From the NCBI RefSeq assembly GCF_042657185.1, contig NZ_JBHSNN010000027.1: a stretch of 22,576 nt of DNA; one strand, written 5' to 3'. This document shows, in pieces, positions 7,067 through 15,066 of the stretch. The position numbers and the translations under genes were made by a program. Position 1 is the stretch's first letter. The number at the start of each line of letters is the position of its first letter. Below the pieces are notes generated by a model. The model saw only the letters and a program-made list of their open reading frames with translations. It made no database searches and was not told where the DNA came from. The DNA comes from Ureibacillus thermophilus (GTDB taxonomy: Bacteria; Bacillota; Bacilli; Bacillales_A; Planococcaceae).

Positions 7067-7935
7067 AATCGCAAAAAAGTAATATTCATGAACAAAGCAG
7101 TTGTTTATATTTAGTAGCAACTCCTATCGGCAATTTAGAAGATATAACGCTTCGGGCATTACGCATTTTAAAAGAAGTGGATATTATTGCAGCAGAAGAC
7201 ACAAGAAATACAAAAAAACTTTTATCTTATTATGACATTTCAACTCCCTTAGTCAGCTACCATGAGCATAATCAAGAACAAGCGGGAGAAAAAATATTGC
7301 AGTGGCTAAGAGAAGGAAAACGAGTTGCTTTAGTGAGCGATGCTGGGCTTCCTTGCATTTCAGACCCGGGAGCCGATATTGTCAAAAAAGCCATAGAGGA
7401 AGACTTTGCAGTAATTTCAATCCCCGGAGCCAATGCGGCATTGACCGCTCTCATTGCATCGGGATTATCGCCGCAGCCTTTTTACTTTTTTGGCTTTTTA
7501 CACCGCAGCAGCAAAGAAAGAAAAAAACAATTATCCCAACTGAAAAACCGGAAAGAAACATTGATTTTTTACGAAGCGCCCCATCGATTGCAGGATACGT
7601 TAAAAGATATCGAGTCGGTGTTGGGGAATCGAAACATAGTGCTAGCAAGAGAGCTAACAAAAAAATTTGAGGAGTTTTTGCGTGGAACGGTGGAAGAAGC
7701 AATTCAATGGGCAAAGGATAATGACGTAAGAGGAGAATTTTGCCTGATTCTAGATGGGGTCGAAGAGGCGGAAGAAATCAAAGAAGAAGATCCTTATTGG
7801 GCGGACATGACGATCAAAGAGCATGTGGATTGGCTCATGAATGAAAAACAGATTACTTCAAAAGAAGCCATTAAAGAAGTTGCTCAATTAAGGGGACTTC
7901 CAAAAAGAGAAGCTTACAAACAATATCATTTATAA
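7063..7935 (+). CDS. rsmI: 16S rRNA (cytidine(1402)-2'-O)-methyltransferase
   Basis: RsmI adds the 2'-O-methyl group to C1402 in the decoding centre of 16S rRNA, using SAM. The 290-residue protein is a tetrapyrrole-methylase-fold enzyme with YLVATPIGNLEDITLRAL near residues 16-33 and SDAGLPCISDPGADIV at 92-107. The EAPHRL motif follows, with a C-terminal extension. ATG 7063 overlaps the yazA stop (ATGA) and is served by GGGAGAG about six bases upstream. It closes the trmN6-yazA-rsmI unit and faces abrB on the opposite strand. No unusual residues are seen. Confidence 0.96.
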   Translation: MKSQKSNIHEQSSCLYLVATPIGNLEDITLRALRILKEVDIIAAEDTRNTKKLLSYYDISTPLVSYHEHNQEQAGEKILQWLREGKRVALVSDAGLPCISDPGADIVKKAIEEDFAVISIPGANAALTALIASGLSPQPFYFFGFLHRSSKERKKQLSQLKNRKETLIFYEAPHRLQDTLKDIESVLGNRNIVLARELTKKFEEFLRGTVEEAIQWAKDNDVRGEFCLILDGVEEAEEIKEEDPYWADMTIKEHVDWLMNEKQITSKEAIKEVAQLRGLPKREAYKQYHL

Positions 7936-7967
7936 AAAAAAGCTGCTAGAATGCATTCTAGCCAGCT
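7933..7967 (-). terminator. Terminator between convergent rsmI and abrB
   Basis: The stem AGCTG-CTAGAATGCATTCTAG-CAGCT spans 7941-7967 and contains a 16-base perfect palindrome. Read on the minus strand it is followed by about eight T residues (A-tract 7933-7940), so it is a good terminator for abrB. It may also limit rsmI read-through. The spacer to the abrB stop (7968-8028) shows nothing else. Confidence 0.82.
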
Positions 7968-8028
7968 GATATTACAAATTGTCCTTTATTGGTTGTCGAT
8001 TTTTGGTGTGTTTTATTTAGTTTATTTC

Positions 8029-8313
8029 TTATTTGTTTTTGCTTAATTGTTCTTGAATTTCTTTCATTAAGATTTCCGCGCCTTCCGGACTTAAAATGAG
8101 TTTGCCGCCAGCTAAACGGAAATTTTTGTCTGAAACTTCGCCAGTAATTGCACAAGTCATATTCGGCATGTACTTTTTAAGGATGATTTTATCATCATCT
8201 ACGTAAATTTCTAATGCATCTTTTTCATTAATGCCAAGTGTACGACGAAGTTCAATAGGGATTACCACACGACCTAACTCATCAACTTTACGGACAATAC
8301 CTGTAGATTTCAT
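8029..8313 (-). CDS. abrB: Transition state regulator AbrB
   Basis: AbrB is a DNA-binding repressor that holds back stationary-phase and sporulation genes, including spoVG, during growth. The 94-residue product is nearly identical to B. subtilis AbrB in the N-terminal swapped-hairpin domain: MKSTGIVRKVDELGRVVIPI, then ELRRTLGI and KDALEIYVDDDKIILKKY. The C-terminal multimerisation half (LAGGKLILSPEGAEILMKEI) is also present. A perfect AGGAGG lies at 8330-8325 on the minus strand, 11 bases upstream of the ATG, slightly far. abrB is divergent from metG, as in B. subtilis. Tandem Spo0A boxes downstream of its promoter imply repression by Spo0A~P. Confidence 0.97.
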   Translation of the reverse strand: MKSTGIVRKVDELGRVVIPIELRRTLGINEKDALEIYVDDDKIILKKYMPNMTCAITGEVSDKNFRLAGGKLILSPEGAEILMKEIQEQLSKNK

Positions 8314-8363
8314 GACAATGTTTTCCTCCTATTTTTGCGTCATAATTTAGAATAAATCTCGTA

Positions 8364-8380
8364 TTCGCCAAAATTCGACA
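8364..8380 (-). promoter_or_regulatory. Tandem Spo0A boxes in the abrB leader
   Basis: On the minus strand TGTCGAA (8380-8374) and TGGCGAA (8370-8364) both fit the 0A-box consensus TGNCGAA, are in the same orientation, and are ten bases apart. They lie downstream of the abrB promoter, as in B. subtilis where Spo0A~P blocks abrB transcription. Identification rests on consensus match and position. Confidence 0.8.
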
Positions 8381-8401
8381 TTTATTCCTCGTCTGTTTAA
8401 A

Positions 8402-8430
8402 ATAATACCAATAAAAGGAATAAACGTCAA
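8402..8430 (-). promoter_or_regulatory. Sigma-A promoter of abrB
   Basis: On the minus strand TTGACG (8430-8425) and TATTAT (8407-8402) are separated by exactly 17 bases. Transcription would start near 8395, giving a leader of about 80 bases that contains the Spo0A boxes and the AGGAGG ribosome-binding site. Confidence 0.75.
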
Positions 8431-8522
8431 TTATTTAGCATTACAGATTTGAAAAATATTAAAAGAAATTATAAAAATTCGTTTTTTTTAATAAAAAAGT
8501 ATGATTTGTAATAGATTAACTT

Positions 8523-8604
8523 TATAATACGTGTGAATAAGGAATAGTTTCAAGAAATTTATTATTTACCGCAATTAGTAAATTTCGACAACTTTATATA
8601 TAAT
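8523..8604 (+). promoter_or_regulatory. Candidate metG promoter region (two -10 boxes)
   Basis: The abrB-metG divergent spacer (8314-8678) is very AT-rich. On the plus strand two TATAAT boxes occur, at 8523-8528 (weak -35 TATGAT 17 bases upstream) and at 8599-8604 (no good -35). No T-box leader motif or riboswitch is visible before metG. AbrB is known to bind such AT-rich DNA, but no specific site can be named. Confidence 0.4.
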
Positions 8605-8678
8605 ATGTTAGCGTTGAAACAAAATTCGTTAATCGTTAGAATTAATACTATATATCGTTGACAATGGAGGCAGTTTAG

Positions 8679-10640
8679 GTGAGTGAGAAAAAGACATTTT
8701 ATATAACAACCCCAATATATTATCCAAGTGGAAAATTTCATATTGGAACAGCCTATACAACAGTAGCTTCAGATGCGATGGCAAGATATAAAAGATTGCG
8801 CGGTTATGATGTTCGCTTTTTGACAGGAATGGATGAGCATGGACAAAAAATTCAACAGAAAGCAAAAGAAGACGGAAAACACCCGCAAGAATATGTAGAT
8901 GAAATTGCTGAAGCTGCAAAAGAACTGTGGAAGAAGTTGGATATCTCTTACGATGATTTTATCCGAACTACGCAAGAACGTCATGTAAAAATTGTTGAAA
9001 AAATCTTCCAAAAATTTTTAGATAAAGGGGATATTTACAAAGGCGAATACGAAGGCTGGTATTGCACTCCTTGTGAATCTTATTACACAGAGACTCAATT
9101 AGTGGATGGCAATTGTCCGGATTGCGGCCGTCCTGTACAAAAATTGAAAGAAGAATCATATTTCTTCAATATGCAAAAATATGCAGATCGCCTGCTTCAA
9201 TATTATGAAGAAAACCCTGAGTTTATTGAACCGGAATCACGAAAAAATGAGATGATTAATAACTTTATTAAACCAGGGCTTGAAGACCTTTCCGTTTCAA
9301 GAACATCCTTCGATTGGGGAATTAAAGTGCCAGGCGACCCTAAACACGTGATTTATGTTTGGGTTGATGCTTTAACAAACTATATTACGGCTTTAGGATA
9401 CGGTTCAGACAATGAGGAGCTGTTTAACAAATATTGGCCTGCAGATGTGCATGTAGTGGGGAAAGATATTGTCCGTTTCCATACAATTTATTGGCCAATA
9501 TTCTTAATGGCGCTTGGGCTTCCTCTGCCGAAAAAAGTATTTGCCCATGGCTTCATTATGATGAAGGACGGAAAAATGTCGAAATCCAAAGGGAATGTCG
9601 TATATCCTGAAATGTTGATTGACCGTTATGGGTTGGATGCGACACGATACTTTTTGCTTCGTGAATTGCCATTTGGAGCAGATGGCGTATTTTCTCCGGA
9701 ATCGTTTGTGGAACGCACGAACTATGATTTGGCAAACGATTTAGGGAATTTATTAAATCGTACGGTTTCAATGATCAATAAATATTTCGATGGCGTCATT
9801 CCAACAGAAGGTTTGGAAGAAACGGAATTCGATGCTTCATTAAAAGCCCATGCAAAAGAAACAAAAGCTTTATATGAAGCGAATATGGAAAAAATGCAGT
9901 TCAGCGTTGTGCTTTCAGATTTGTGGACATTTATTTCAAGAACAAATAAATATATTGATGAGACGGAACCTTGGGTATTGGCGAAAAATGAAGAGAACCG
10001 TGGCAAATTAGCTCAAGTTATGTACAATTTAGCTGAAAGTTTGCGGCATATTGCAGTAATGTTACAACCGTTTATGACGCAAACGCCAAAACGCATTATG
10101 GAACAGCTCGGATTAGATGAAAAATTATTAGCTTGGGATACAATTGAGGAATTCGGAAATGTTATTCCTGAAAAAACAAAAGTGGTAGAAAAAGGAATTC
10201 CAATTTTCCCTAGATTAGATGCAGAAGTAGAAATTGAATATATCCGAAATCAAATGCGCGCCAGTGTAAAAACACCTCAAGAAGAAGAGAAGAAAAAAGC
10301 AGAAGCGCCAAATGTTCCCGAAATTACCATTGAAGACTTCCAAAAACTTGATTTGCGAGTAGGTACGGTTACAGCATGCGAACTGGTTCCGAAAGCGGAT
10401 AAATTATTAAAGCTTCAAGTGGATTTAGGATACGAAACACGCCAAGTCGTATCAGGCATTGCAGAGCATTATAAGCCGGAAGAGTTGATAGGTCAAAAAG
10501 TTATCGTGGTGGCTAATTTAAAACCAGTAAAACTTCGTGGGGAGTTATCTCAAGGAATGATTTTAGCTGGTTCTCATGATGGAGTGTTGAAAATCGCTAC
10601 AGTGGATCCAGCTTTGAAAAATGGAGCAAAAGTGAAGTAA
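8679..10640 (+). CDS. metG: Methionine-tRNA ligase
   Basis: MetG charges tRNA-Met with methionine for initiation and elongation. The 653-residue class I synthetase has the HIGH signature as HIGT at residues 21-24 and KMSKS at 299-303. A four-cysteine zinc knuckle is visible at C129, C132, C146 and C149. The C-terminal 110 residues, from about 545, form the EMAP/Trbp111-type tRNA-binding domain (LDLRVGTVTACELVPKADK) that mediates dimerisation. Start is GTG 8679, with GGAGG at 8666-8670. Length and architecture equal the B. subtilis enzyme. It is flanked by its own terminator and appears monocistronic. Confidence 0.98.
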   Translation: MSEKKTFYITTPIYYPSGKFHIGTAYTTVASDAMARYKRLRGYDVRFLTGMDEHGQKIQQKAKEDGKHPQEYVDEIAEAAKELWKKLDISYDDFIRTTQERHVKIVEKIFQKFLDKGDIYKGEYEGWYCTPCESYYTETQLVDGNCPDCGRPVQKLKEESYFFNMQKYADRLLQYYEENPEFIEPESRKNEMINNFIKPGLEDLSVSRTSFDWGIKVPGDPKHVIYVWVDALTNYITALGYGSDNEELFNKYWPADVHVVGKDIVRFHTIYWPIFLMALGLPLPKKVFAHGFIMMKDGKMSKSKGNVVYPEMLIDRYGLDATRYFLLRELPFGADGVFSPESFVERTNYDLANDLGNLLNRTVSMINKYFDGVIPTEGLEETEFDASLKAHAKETKALYEANMEKMQFSVVLSDLWTFISRTNKYIDETEPWVLAKNEENRGKLAQVMYNLAESLRHIAVMLQPFMTQTPKRIMEQLGLDEKLLAWDTIEEFGNVIPEKTKVVEKGIPIFPRLDAEVEIEYIRNQMRASVKTPQEEEKKKAEAPNVPEITIEDFQKLDLRVGTVTACELVPKADKLLKLQVDLGYETRQVVSGIAEHYKPEELIGQKVIVVANLKPVKLRGELSQGMILAGSHDGVLKIATVDPALKNGAKVK

Positions 10641-10647
10641 ATTGATA

Positions 10648-10684
10648 GCCTGTTGGATGGAATCATTCAACAGGCATTTTATTA
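10648..10684 (+). terminator. Rho-independent terminator after metG
   Basis: GCCTGTTG (10648-10655) pairs with CAACAGGC (10668-10675) and is followed by ATTTTATTATTTT. The spacer 10685-10868 contains no gene. A tatD promoter is not obvious; TTGTGA (10815-10820) and AACAAT (10838-10843) with 17-base spacing is the best weak candidate. Confidence 0.85.
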
Positions 10685-10868
10685 TTTTAAAATAACTTAA
10701 AAATACAATAATTGGTATCTCATAAAGGCGTTTAGTGTGAAATAACTAATTTTGTTACAATACAATGGGCAGAATGTCATGAAAACTATTTCTTGTAATC
10801 GAAATGTAACATTTTTGTGAAATCAGTAATATGCGAGAACAATACAATATACGGTAGGTGTGAGAAAA

Positions 10869-11639
10869 ATGTTTATTGATACTCATGTTCATTTAAATGC
10901 AGATCAATTTCAGGAAGATTTACAAGAAGTCATTGAACGAGCATATGCTGCAAAAGTAGAAAAAATGGTTGTTGTAGGATTCGATCGGCAAACGATTGAA
11001 CGGGCAATGCAGCTTATAGACGAATATGAAAGTTTATATGCAGTAATTGGTTGGCATCCCGTCGACGCAATTGATTGTACAGAAAAAGAATTAGCATGGA
11101 TTGAAGAGCTGACCCATCACCCGAAAGTAGTAGGTATTGGCGAAACAGGGCTAGACTATTATTGGGACAAGTCGCCAAAAGAGGTTCAACAAGAACTGTT
11201 TCGGAAACAAATTCGATTGGCGCAAAAGGTAAATCTACCTATTGTCATCCATAATCGGGATGCTACAGGAGATGTAGTGAAAATTTTAAGAGAAGAAAAT
11301 GCCCATACAGTCGGTGGTGTCATGCATTGTTTTAGTGGAAGCGTCGAAACGGCATGGGAATGCATCAAAATGAACTTTATGATCAGTTTAGGCGGACCTG
11401 TGACTTTTAAAAATGCCCGTATGCCAAAAAAGGTGGCAATGGAAATACCGCTTGAGCATTTATTGATTGAAACGGATGCACCGTATTTGGCTCCGCATCC
11501 GCATCGAGGAAAACGAAATGAGCCGTCTTACGTGCCTCTAGTTGCCGAGGAAATTGCTCGGTTGAAGGAAATCTCAGTGGAAGAAGTGGCAAAGGCAACG
11601 ACCGAAAATGCAATCAAGATGTTTAAACTGAATGTATAA
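10869..11639 (+). CDS. tatD: TatD family metal-dependent hydrolase
   Basis: This is a TIM-barrel metal-dependent hydrolase of the TatD/YabD family, whose members are 3'-5' DNA exonucleases. The 256-residue protein keeps the metal ligands: DTHVHLN at the N-terminus (HxH), the Glu of GIGETGLDYYWDKSP, IHNRDA, MHCFSGS, and the late Asp in LLIETDAPYLAPHPHRGKRN. I start it at ATG 10869, giving MFIDTHVHLN as in B. subtilis YabD. The in-frame GTG at 10860 lies within the AGGTGTGAG ribosome-binding segment. It probably forms its own transcript. A weak hairpin follows at 11667-11700. Confidence 0.94.
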   Translation: MFIDTHVHLNADQFQEDLQEVIERAYAAKVEKMVVVGFDRQTIERAMQLIDEYESLYAVIGWHPVDAIDCTEKELAWIEELTHHPKVVGIGETGLDYYWDKSPKEVQQELFRKQIRLAQKVNLPIVIHNRDATGDVVKILREENAHTVGGVMHCFSGSVETAWECIKMNFMISLGGPVTFKNARMPKKVAMEIPLEHLLIETDAPYLAPHPHRGKRNEPSYVPLVAEEIARLKEISVEEVAKATTENAIKMFKLNV

Positions 11640-11666
11640 AATAAAAAAATGCCTCCAATACTGCAG

Positions 11667-11700
11667 ATTAATAGGGTTTCGACTATACGAAACTACTAAT
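11667..11700 (+). terminator. Possible terminator after tatD
   Basis: An imperfect hairpin of about 12 paired bases (ATTA/TAAT, TAG/CTA, TTTCG/CGAAA with a two-base bulge) is followed by TGAGAATTTTTATT. It lies between the tatD stop and the yabE promoter, but the U-tract is not directly adjacent, so termination is uncertain. Confidence 0.45.
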
Positions 11701-11716
11701 TGAGAATTTTTATTAG

Positions 11717-11745
11717 TTGACATAATTTAAAGATGCCCGTATAAT
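11717..11745 (+). promoter_or_regulatory. Consensus sigma-A promoter of yabE
   Basis: TTGACA (11717-11722) and TATAAT (11740-11745) are both perfect and separated by 17 bases. The predicted start near 11752 leaves about 20 bases of leader carrying AAGGAGG (11758-11764) before ATG 11774. Confidence 0.9.
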
Positions 11746-11773
11746 TCAACGGGTGTTAAGGAGGCGTTATTTA

Positions 11774-12967
11774 ATGTCAAGTAGTCCCATAAAAAAACTT
11801 CTGTTTGGGTTCAAGCATCAGCACTCGCTGGTCACCATTTTGTTTGCTGCATTGTTCGTGGCCGTCATTAGTTTTGTATTGTATCAAGGAACAAAAAAGC
11901 CCGTAACACTTATAGCAAATGGCGAAGAAATGAACATATTAACTCATGCTGACACAGTGGAAGAACTGTTTGAAGAAGAAAAAATCCAATTATCGAGGCA
12001 TGACAAGTTATCCCATTCACTGGATGGAAAAATCGAATCAGGAATGGTTATTGAATTTGTAAAAGCTAAATCCGTTACAATTATCATCGATGGAGAAGAA
12101 CAGACCATTTGGACAACTGAAACAAAAGTTAAAGATATTTTGAAGGCAGCAAATATCAAAGTATCAGAGCATGATAAAGTTTCAATTGCATTAGACAAAC
12201 ATATAGGTAATGAAGATACAATCACCATTGAAAAAGCGTTTCAGGTAACACTTGTCGATGGAACAGAGGAAAAACAAGTGTGGTCCACTTCCACTACGGT
12301 CGCTAACTTTTTAAAGCAACAAGGTATAACACTTAATGAACTTGATCGTGTCGAAAATAAATTAAGCGACAATGTGAAACCAAATGATCGAATTACGGTT
12401 GTTCGTGTAGAAAAAGTTACCGATGTAGTGGAGGAAGAGATAGATTTTCCAGTGGAAACTAGATCTGATTCTTCCATATTGAAAGGAAAACAAAAAGTTA
12501 TTTCTGAAGGAAAAAAGGGAAAAGTTTCAAGAACTTATGAAGTGACAAAAGAAAATGGCAAAGTTGTAAGTAAAGTCATAAAAGAAGAAAAAGTCATTGA
12601 ACAACCGAAAGCAAAAGTCGTTGCAGTAGGAACAAAAGTAGTCGCTGCACAAGTATCCCGTGGAACGAGTGCAAGCGGAAAAGAATTTTACGTGATTGCC
12701 ACAGCATATACTCCGTACTGTGACGGTTGTTCCGGCACATCAGCTGCAGGAATTAATTTGCGCAGCAGTTCCGATTTAAAAGTAATTGCTGTAGACCCAA
12801 ATGTGATTCCGTTAGGTTCAAAAGTTTGGGTTGAAGGCTATGGATATGCCATAGCCGGTGACACGGGCGGCGCCATCAAAGGAAATAAAATTGATGTGCT
12901 AGTTCAAACGAAACAAGAAGCTAATAAATGGGGCCGCAAAAAAGTTCGCATTAAAGTGTTAGATTAA
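11774..12967 (+). CDS. yabE: YabE-like cell-wall protein with DUF348, G5 and 3D domains
   Basis: This is a secreted or membrane-anchored protein of the resuscitation-promoting-factor-like YabE family, thought to remodel peptidoglycan. The 397-residue product has a basic N-terminus and one hydrophobic segment (about residues 18-37), probably an uncleaved anchor or signal. Three DUF348 repeats follow (about 43-85, 100-142, 155-197), then a G5 domain and a C-terminal 3D domain with its three aspartates (AVDPNVIPLG, IAGDTGG, KIDVLV). The 3D domain resembles MltA-type lytic transglycosylases. Start is ATG 11774, with AAGGAGG nine bases upstream; the frame from GTG 11753 runs through that site and is rejected. 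A consensus promoter and strong terminator make it monocistronic. Confidence 0.92.
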   Translation: MSSSPIKKLLFGFKHQHSLVTILFAALFVAVISFVLYQGTKKPVTLIANGEEMNILTHADTVEELFEEEKIQLSRHDKLSHSLDGKIESGMVIEFVKAKSVTIIIDGEEQTIWTTETKVKDILKAANIKVSEHDKVSIALDKHIGNEDTITIEKAFQVTLVDGTEEKQVWSTSTTVANFLKQQGITLNELDRVENKLSDNVKPNDRITVVRVEKVTDVVEEEIDFPVETRSDSSILKGKQKVISEGKKGKVSRTYEVTKENGKVVSKVIKEEKVIEQPKAKVVAVGTKVVAAQVSRGTSASGKEFYVIATAYTPYCDGCSGTSAAGINLRSSSDLKVIAVDPNVIPLGSKVWVEGYGYAIAGDTGGAIKGNKIDVLVQTKQEANKWGRKKVRIKVLD

Positions 12968-12974
12968 AGACATT

Positions 12975-13012
12975 ATATGCTTTCCTGGAAGAACAGGAAA
13001 GCATATTTTTTT
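12975..13012 (+). terminator. Rho-independent terminator after yabE
   Basis: A 13-bp perfect stem, ATATGCTTTCCTG (12975-12987) with CAGGAAAGCATAT (12994-13006), is followed by a run of T residues to 13012. Confidence 0.95.
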
Positions 13013-13037
13013 GGTTGAAAAAGTAGACAGACATTTC

Positions 13038-13066
13038 TTGTGAAAAAGGTTGATGTTTTGTACAAT
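13038..13066 (+). promoter_or_regulatory. Candidate sigma-A promoter of rnmV-rsmA
   Basis: TTGTGA (13038-13043) and TACAAT (13061-13066) are 17 bases apart. Transcription would begin near 13073, about 28 bases before the rnmV start codon. Confidence 0.6.
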
Positions 13067-13100
13067 TGTCCAAGATAAAAGGTAGAAGAGAGGTACAGCA

Positions 13101-13667
13101 TTGGAAATTAAAGAAATCATCGTGGTGGAAGGAAAAGATGATACAATTGCGATTCAAAGAGCGGTGAATGCAGATACGATTGAAACAAATGGTTCAGCAA
13201 TTTCTGAGGAAACGCTGCAGCGTATTCAACTTGCTCAAGAAAAGCGCGGTGTCATTGTATTTACCGATCCCGATTATCCTGGAAGACGCATTAGAGCCAT
13301 TATTGAAGAACGAATTCCGGGAGTCAAGCATGCCTTTCTTTCAAAAGAAAAATGCATTGCCGCCAACGGAAAAAGTTTAGGGATTGAACATGCAAGCGAT
13401 GAAGATATACGGGAAGCATTAAAAAATGTATATACACCTTTAGAAGAAAAGCCAACAAAAGAAGAGATTACGTTGGCGGATTTAATGGATGCGCGTCTCA
13501 TAGGGCATCCTTCTGCCAAAGATCGCCGCATTCGCCTAGGGGAAATATTAAATATCGGCATGACCAACGGAAAGCAGCTTCGTAAACGGCTGATGATGTT
13601 TCAAATCACTTTTGAACAATTTACACAAGCGGTAGCAGAAATTGATCAGGAGGAGCGAAATGAATAA
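13101..13667 (+). CDS. rnmV: Ribonuclease M5
   Basis: RNase M5 performs the final cleavage that matures 5S rRNA precursors in low-G+C Gram-positive bacteria. The 188-residue protein begins with a Toprim domain: VVEGKDDT (catalytic Glu at about residue 10) and VIVFTDPDYPGRRIR with the DxD pair D56 and D58. The C-terminal part, with ADLMDARLIGHPSAKDRR, is the RNase M5-specific half. Start is TTG 13101, with AGAGAGGT six bases upstream. Its last eight bases overlap rsmA. The pairing joins two rRNA maturation enzymes in one unit. The 5S tail at the window's left edge shows an rRNA operon nearby. Confidence 0.96.
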   Translation: MEIKEIIVVEGKDDTIAIQRAVNADTIETNGSAISEETLQRIQLAQEKRGVIVFTDPDYPGRRIRAIIEERIPGVKHAFLSKEKCIAANGKSLGIEHASDEDIREALKNVYTPLEEKPTKEEITLADLMDARLIGHPSAKDRRIRLGEILNIGMTNGKQLRKRLMMFQITFEQFTQAVAEIDQEERNE

Positions 13668-14538
13668 AGATATAGCTACGCCAATTCGCACAAAAGAAAT
13701 TTTAAATAAATACGGATTTTCCTTCAAAAAAAGTTTAGGACAAAATTTCATTATTGATCCGAATATCCTTCGAAATATTGTTCATTATGCCAGCTTGACG
13801 GAAGAAAGCGGAGCCATTGAAATAGGTCCAGGCATTGGTGCTTTAACAGAGCATCTAGCGAGAAATTGCAAAAAAGTCGTGGCTTTTGAAATCGATGGCC
13901 GACTCATACCAGTTTTAGAAGATACATTAAGCCTTTATCCGAATGTAAAAGTTATCCATTCCGATGTATTAAAAGCGGATGTGGCAAAAGTGATTGAAGA
14001 AGAAATGCAAGGCATCAAAGATATTATGGTTGTAGCAAATCTCCCTTATTACGTCACAACCCCTATTTTGATGAAGCTTTTGCATGACCGTTTGCCAATA
14101 CGGGGATTTGTGGTCATGATGCAAAAAGAAGTAGCGGACCGTATTTCAGCTAAGCCAGGAACTAAAAATTACGGGTCATTATCCATTGCAGTGCAATATT
14201 ATACTGACGCAGAAGTCGTCATGACGGTACCTAAAACGGTATTTATGCCGCAGCCCAATGTAGATTCAGCCGTGATTCGTCTCATCAAGCGGGAAGCACC
14301 TCCAATTGAGGTGGTGGATGAAGACTTTTTATTTGTTGTTTCAAGAGCAGCCTTTGCACAGCGGAGAAAAACGATACTGAACAATTTGCAGGCAGGGCTT
14401 CCATCTGGAAAAGAGAAAAAACAGCAAATTATGGATGCGCTGTCAGCCTGCGGAATTGATCCTTCCAGAAGAGGAGAAACCTTGACTATAGAAGAATTTG
14501 GTAAACTTTCCAACGAACTCTATCCGCATTTTCACTAA
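13660..14538 (+). CDS. rsmA: 16S rRNA dimethyladenosine transferase RsmA (KsgA)
   Basis: RsmA (KsgA) dimethylates two adjacent adenines (A1518 and A1519 in E. coli numbering) near the 3' end of 16S rRNA, a late checkpoint in 30S assembly. The 292-residue protein has the SAM motif EIGPGIGALTEHLA at about residues 54-67 and the catalytic NLPYYVTTPI from residue 127. The KKSLGQNFIIDP N-terminal signature is also present. ATG 13660 is preceded by AGGAGGAG (13648-13655), six bases from its core, and the gene starts inside the rnmV 3' end. The frame from TTG 13642 includes the Shine-Dalgarno and is not used. In B. subtilis yabG follows; here the next gene is veg. Confidence 0.97.
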   Translation: MNKDIATPIRTKEILNKYGFSFKKSLGQNFIIDPNILRNIVHYASLTEESGAIEIGPGIGALTEHLARNCKKVVAFEIDGRLIPVLEDTLSLYPNVKVIHSDVLKADVAKVIEEEMQGIKDIMVVANLPYYVTTPILMKLLHDRLPIRGFVVMMQKEVADRISAKPGTKNYGSLSIAVQYYTDAEVVMTVPKTVFMPQPNVDSAVIRLIKREAPPIEVVDEDFLFVVSRAAFAQRRKTILNNLQAGLPSGKEKKQQIMDALSACGIDPSRRGETLTIEEFGKLSNELYPHFH

Positions 14539-14586
14539 AAGTTGCGAAAATGCTAACAAAACTTCTTTTTTTTACGGAAAAATAAG

Positions 14587-14616
14587 TTGACAAGAATAAT
14601 TGTATGCTGTTAAAAT
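14587..14616 (+). promoter_or_regulatory. Upstream veg promoter (P1)
   Basis: TTGACA (14587-14592) is perfect. TAAAAT (14611-14616) is a five-of-six -10 box with 18-base spacing. It is the first of two promoters in tandem ahead of veg. Confidence 0.6.
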
Positions 14617-14627
14617 ATATTAATTTA

Positions 14628-14656
14628 TTGACATAATGGTATTTCTGCGATATAAT
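14628..14656 (+). promoter_or_regulatory. Consensus veg promoter (P2)
   Basis: TTGACA (14628-14633) and TATAAT (14651-14656) are perfect and separated by 17 bases. This agrees with the veg promoter of B. subtilis being one of the strongest sigma-A promoters known. The transcript would start near 14663. Confidence 0.93.
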
Positions 14657-14681
14657 TTTATCCAGTGAGGTGTATGCGGAA

Positions 14682-14945
14682 ATGCCAAAAACATTAGCGG
14701 AGATAAAAAGAACATTGGATGAACACATTGGGAAGCCTTTGCGGTTAAGAGCAAATGGAGGCCGCAAAAAGACGGTTGAATGCAATGGGATTTTAAGCGA
14801 AACGTACAATGCTGTTTTTGTAGTTGAACTGGATCAAAAGGAAAATTCTTGTAAACGTGTTTCTTATAGCTACACTGATATTTTAACGGAAGCTGTTGAA
14901 ATTACTTTCTTGGATGACAATAACGAATCATTCGCAGTAAAATAA
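14682..14945 (+). CDS. veg: Veg protein
   Basis: Veg is a small cytoplasmic protein, very strongly expressed during growth, that stimulates biofilm formation in B. subtilis through a SinR-linked route; its biochemical action is unclear. The 87-residue product matches the family: TLAEIKRTLDEHIGKPLRLR, ANGGRKKTVE, and SYSYTDILTEAVEITF near the C-terminus. ATG 14682 has AGGTG nine bases upstream, and the in-frame GTG 14670 overlaps that site. Two tandem promoters precede it and a strong terminator follows, so it is monocistronic. Confidence 0.95.
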   Translation: MPKTLAEIKRTLDEHIGKPLRLRANGGRKKTVECNGILSETYNAVFVVELDQKENSCKRVSYSYTDILTEAVEITFLDDNNESFAVK

Positions 14946-14960
14946 GGTTTGCCCTGTTGT

Positions 14961-15010
14961 AAATTGTAGACAAAGCCGATTTTACCATCGACTTTGTCTA
15001 CAATTTTTTT
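14961..15010 (+). terminator. Rho-independent terminator after veg
   Basis: A long stem, AAATTGTAGACAAAG (14961-14975) with CTTTGTCTACAATTT, is extended inward by CGAT/ATCG and followed by T residues. Its core TGTAGACAAA recurs in the prs terminator. Confidence 0.95.
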
Positions 15011-15021
15011 TGGCACTTGCA

Positions 15022-15028
15022 CATACTA
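15022..15028 (+). promoter_or_regulatory. Possible sigma-G -10 element for sspF
   Basis: CATACTA fits the sigma-G -10 pattern CATNNTA and lies 38 bases before the sspF start codon, a position suitable for a forespore promoter. No convincing -35 box is seen at the expected spacing; that region overlaps the veg terminator. Confidence 0.35.
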
Positions 15029-15066
15029 CGAATGTCAACCTACTTATTTGAAGGAGGAATATCTCT

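Noticed and set aside
8314..8678. T-box or S-box leader before metG
   Set aside because: No T-box AGGGTGGNACCGCG motif, no SAM-riboswitch core and no leader terminator was found.
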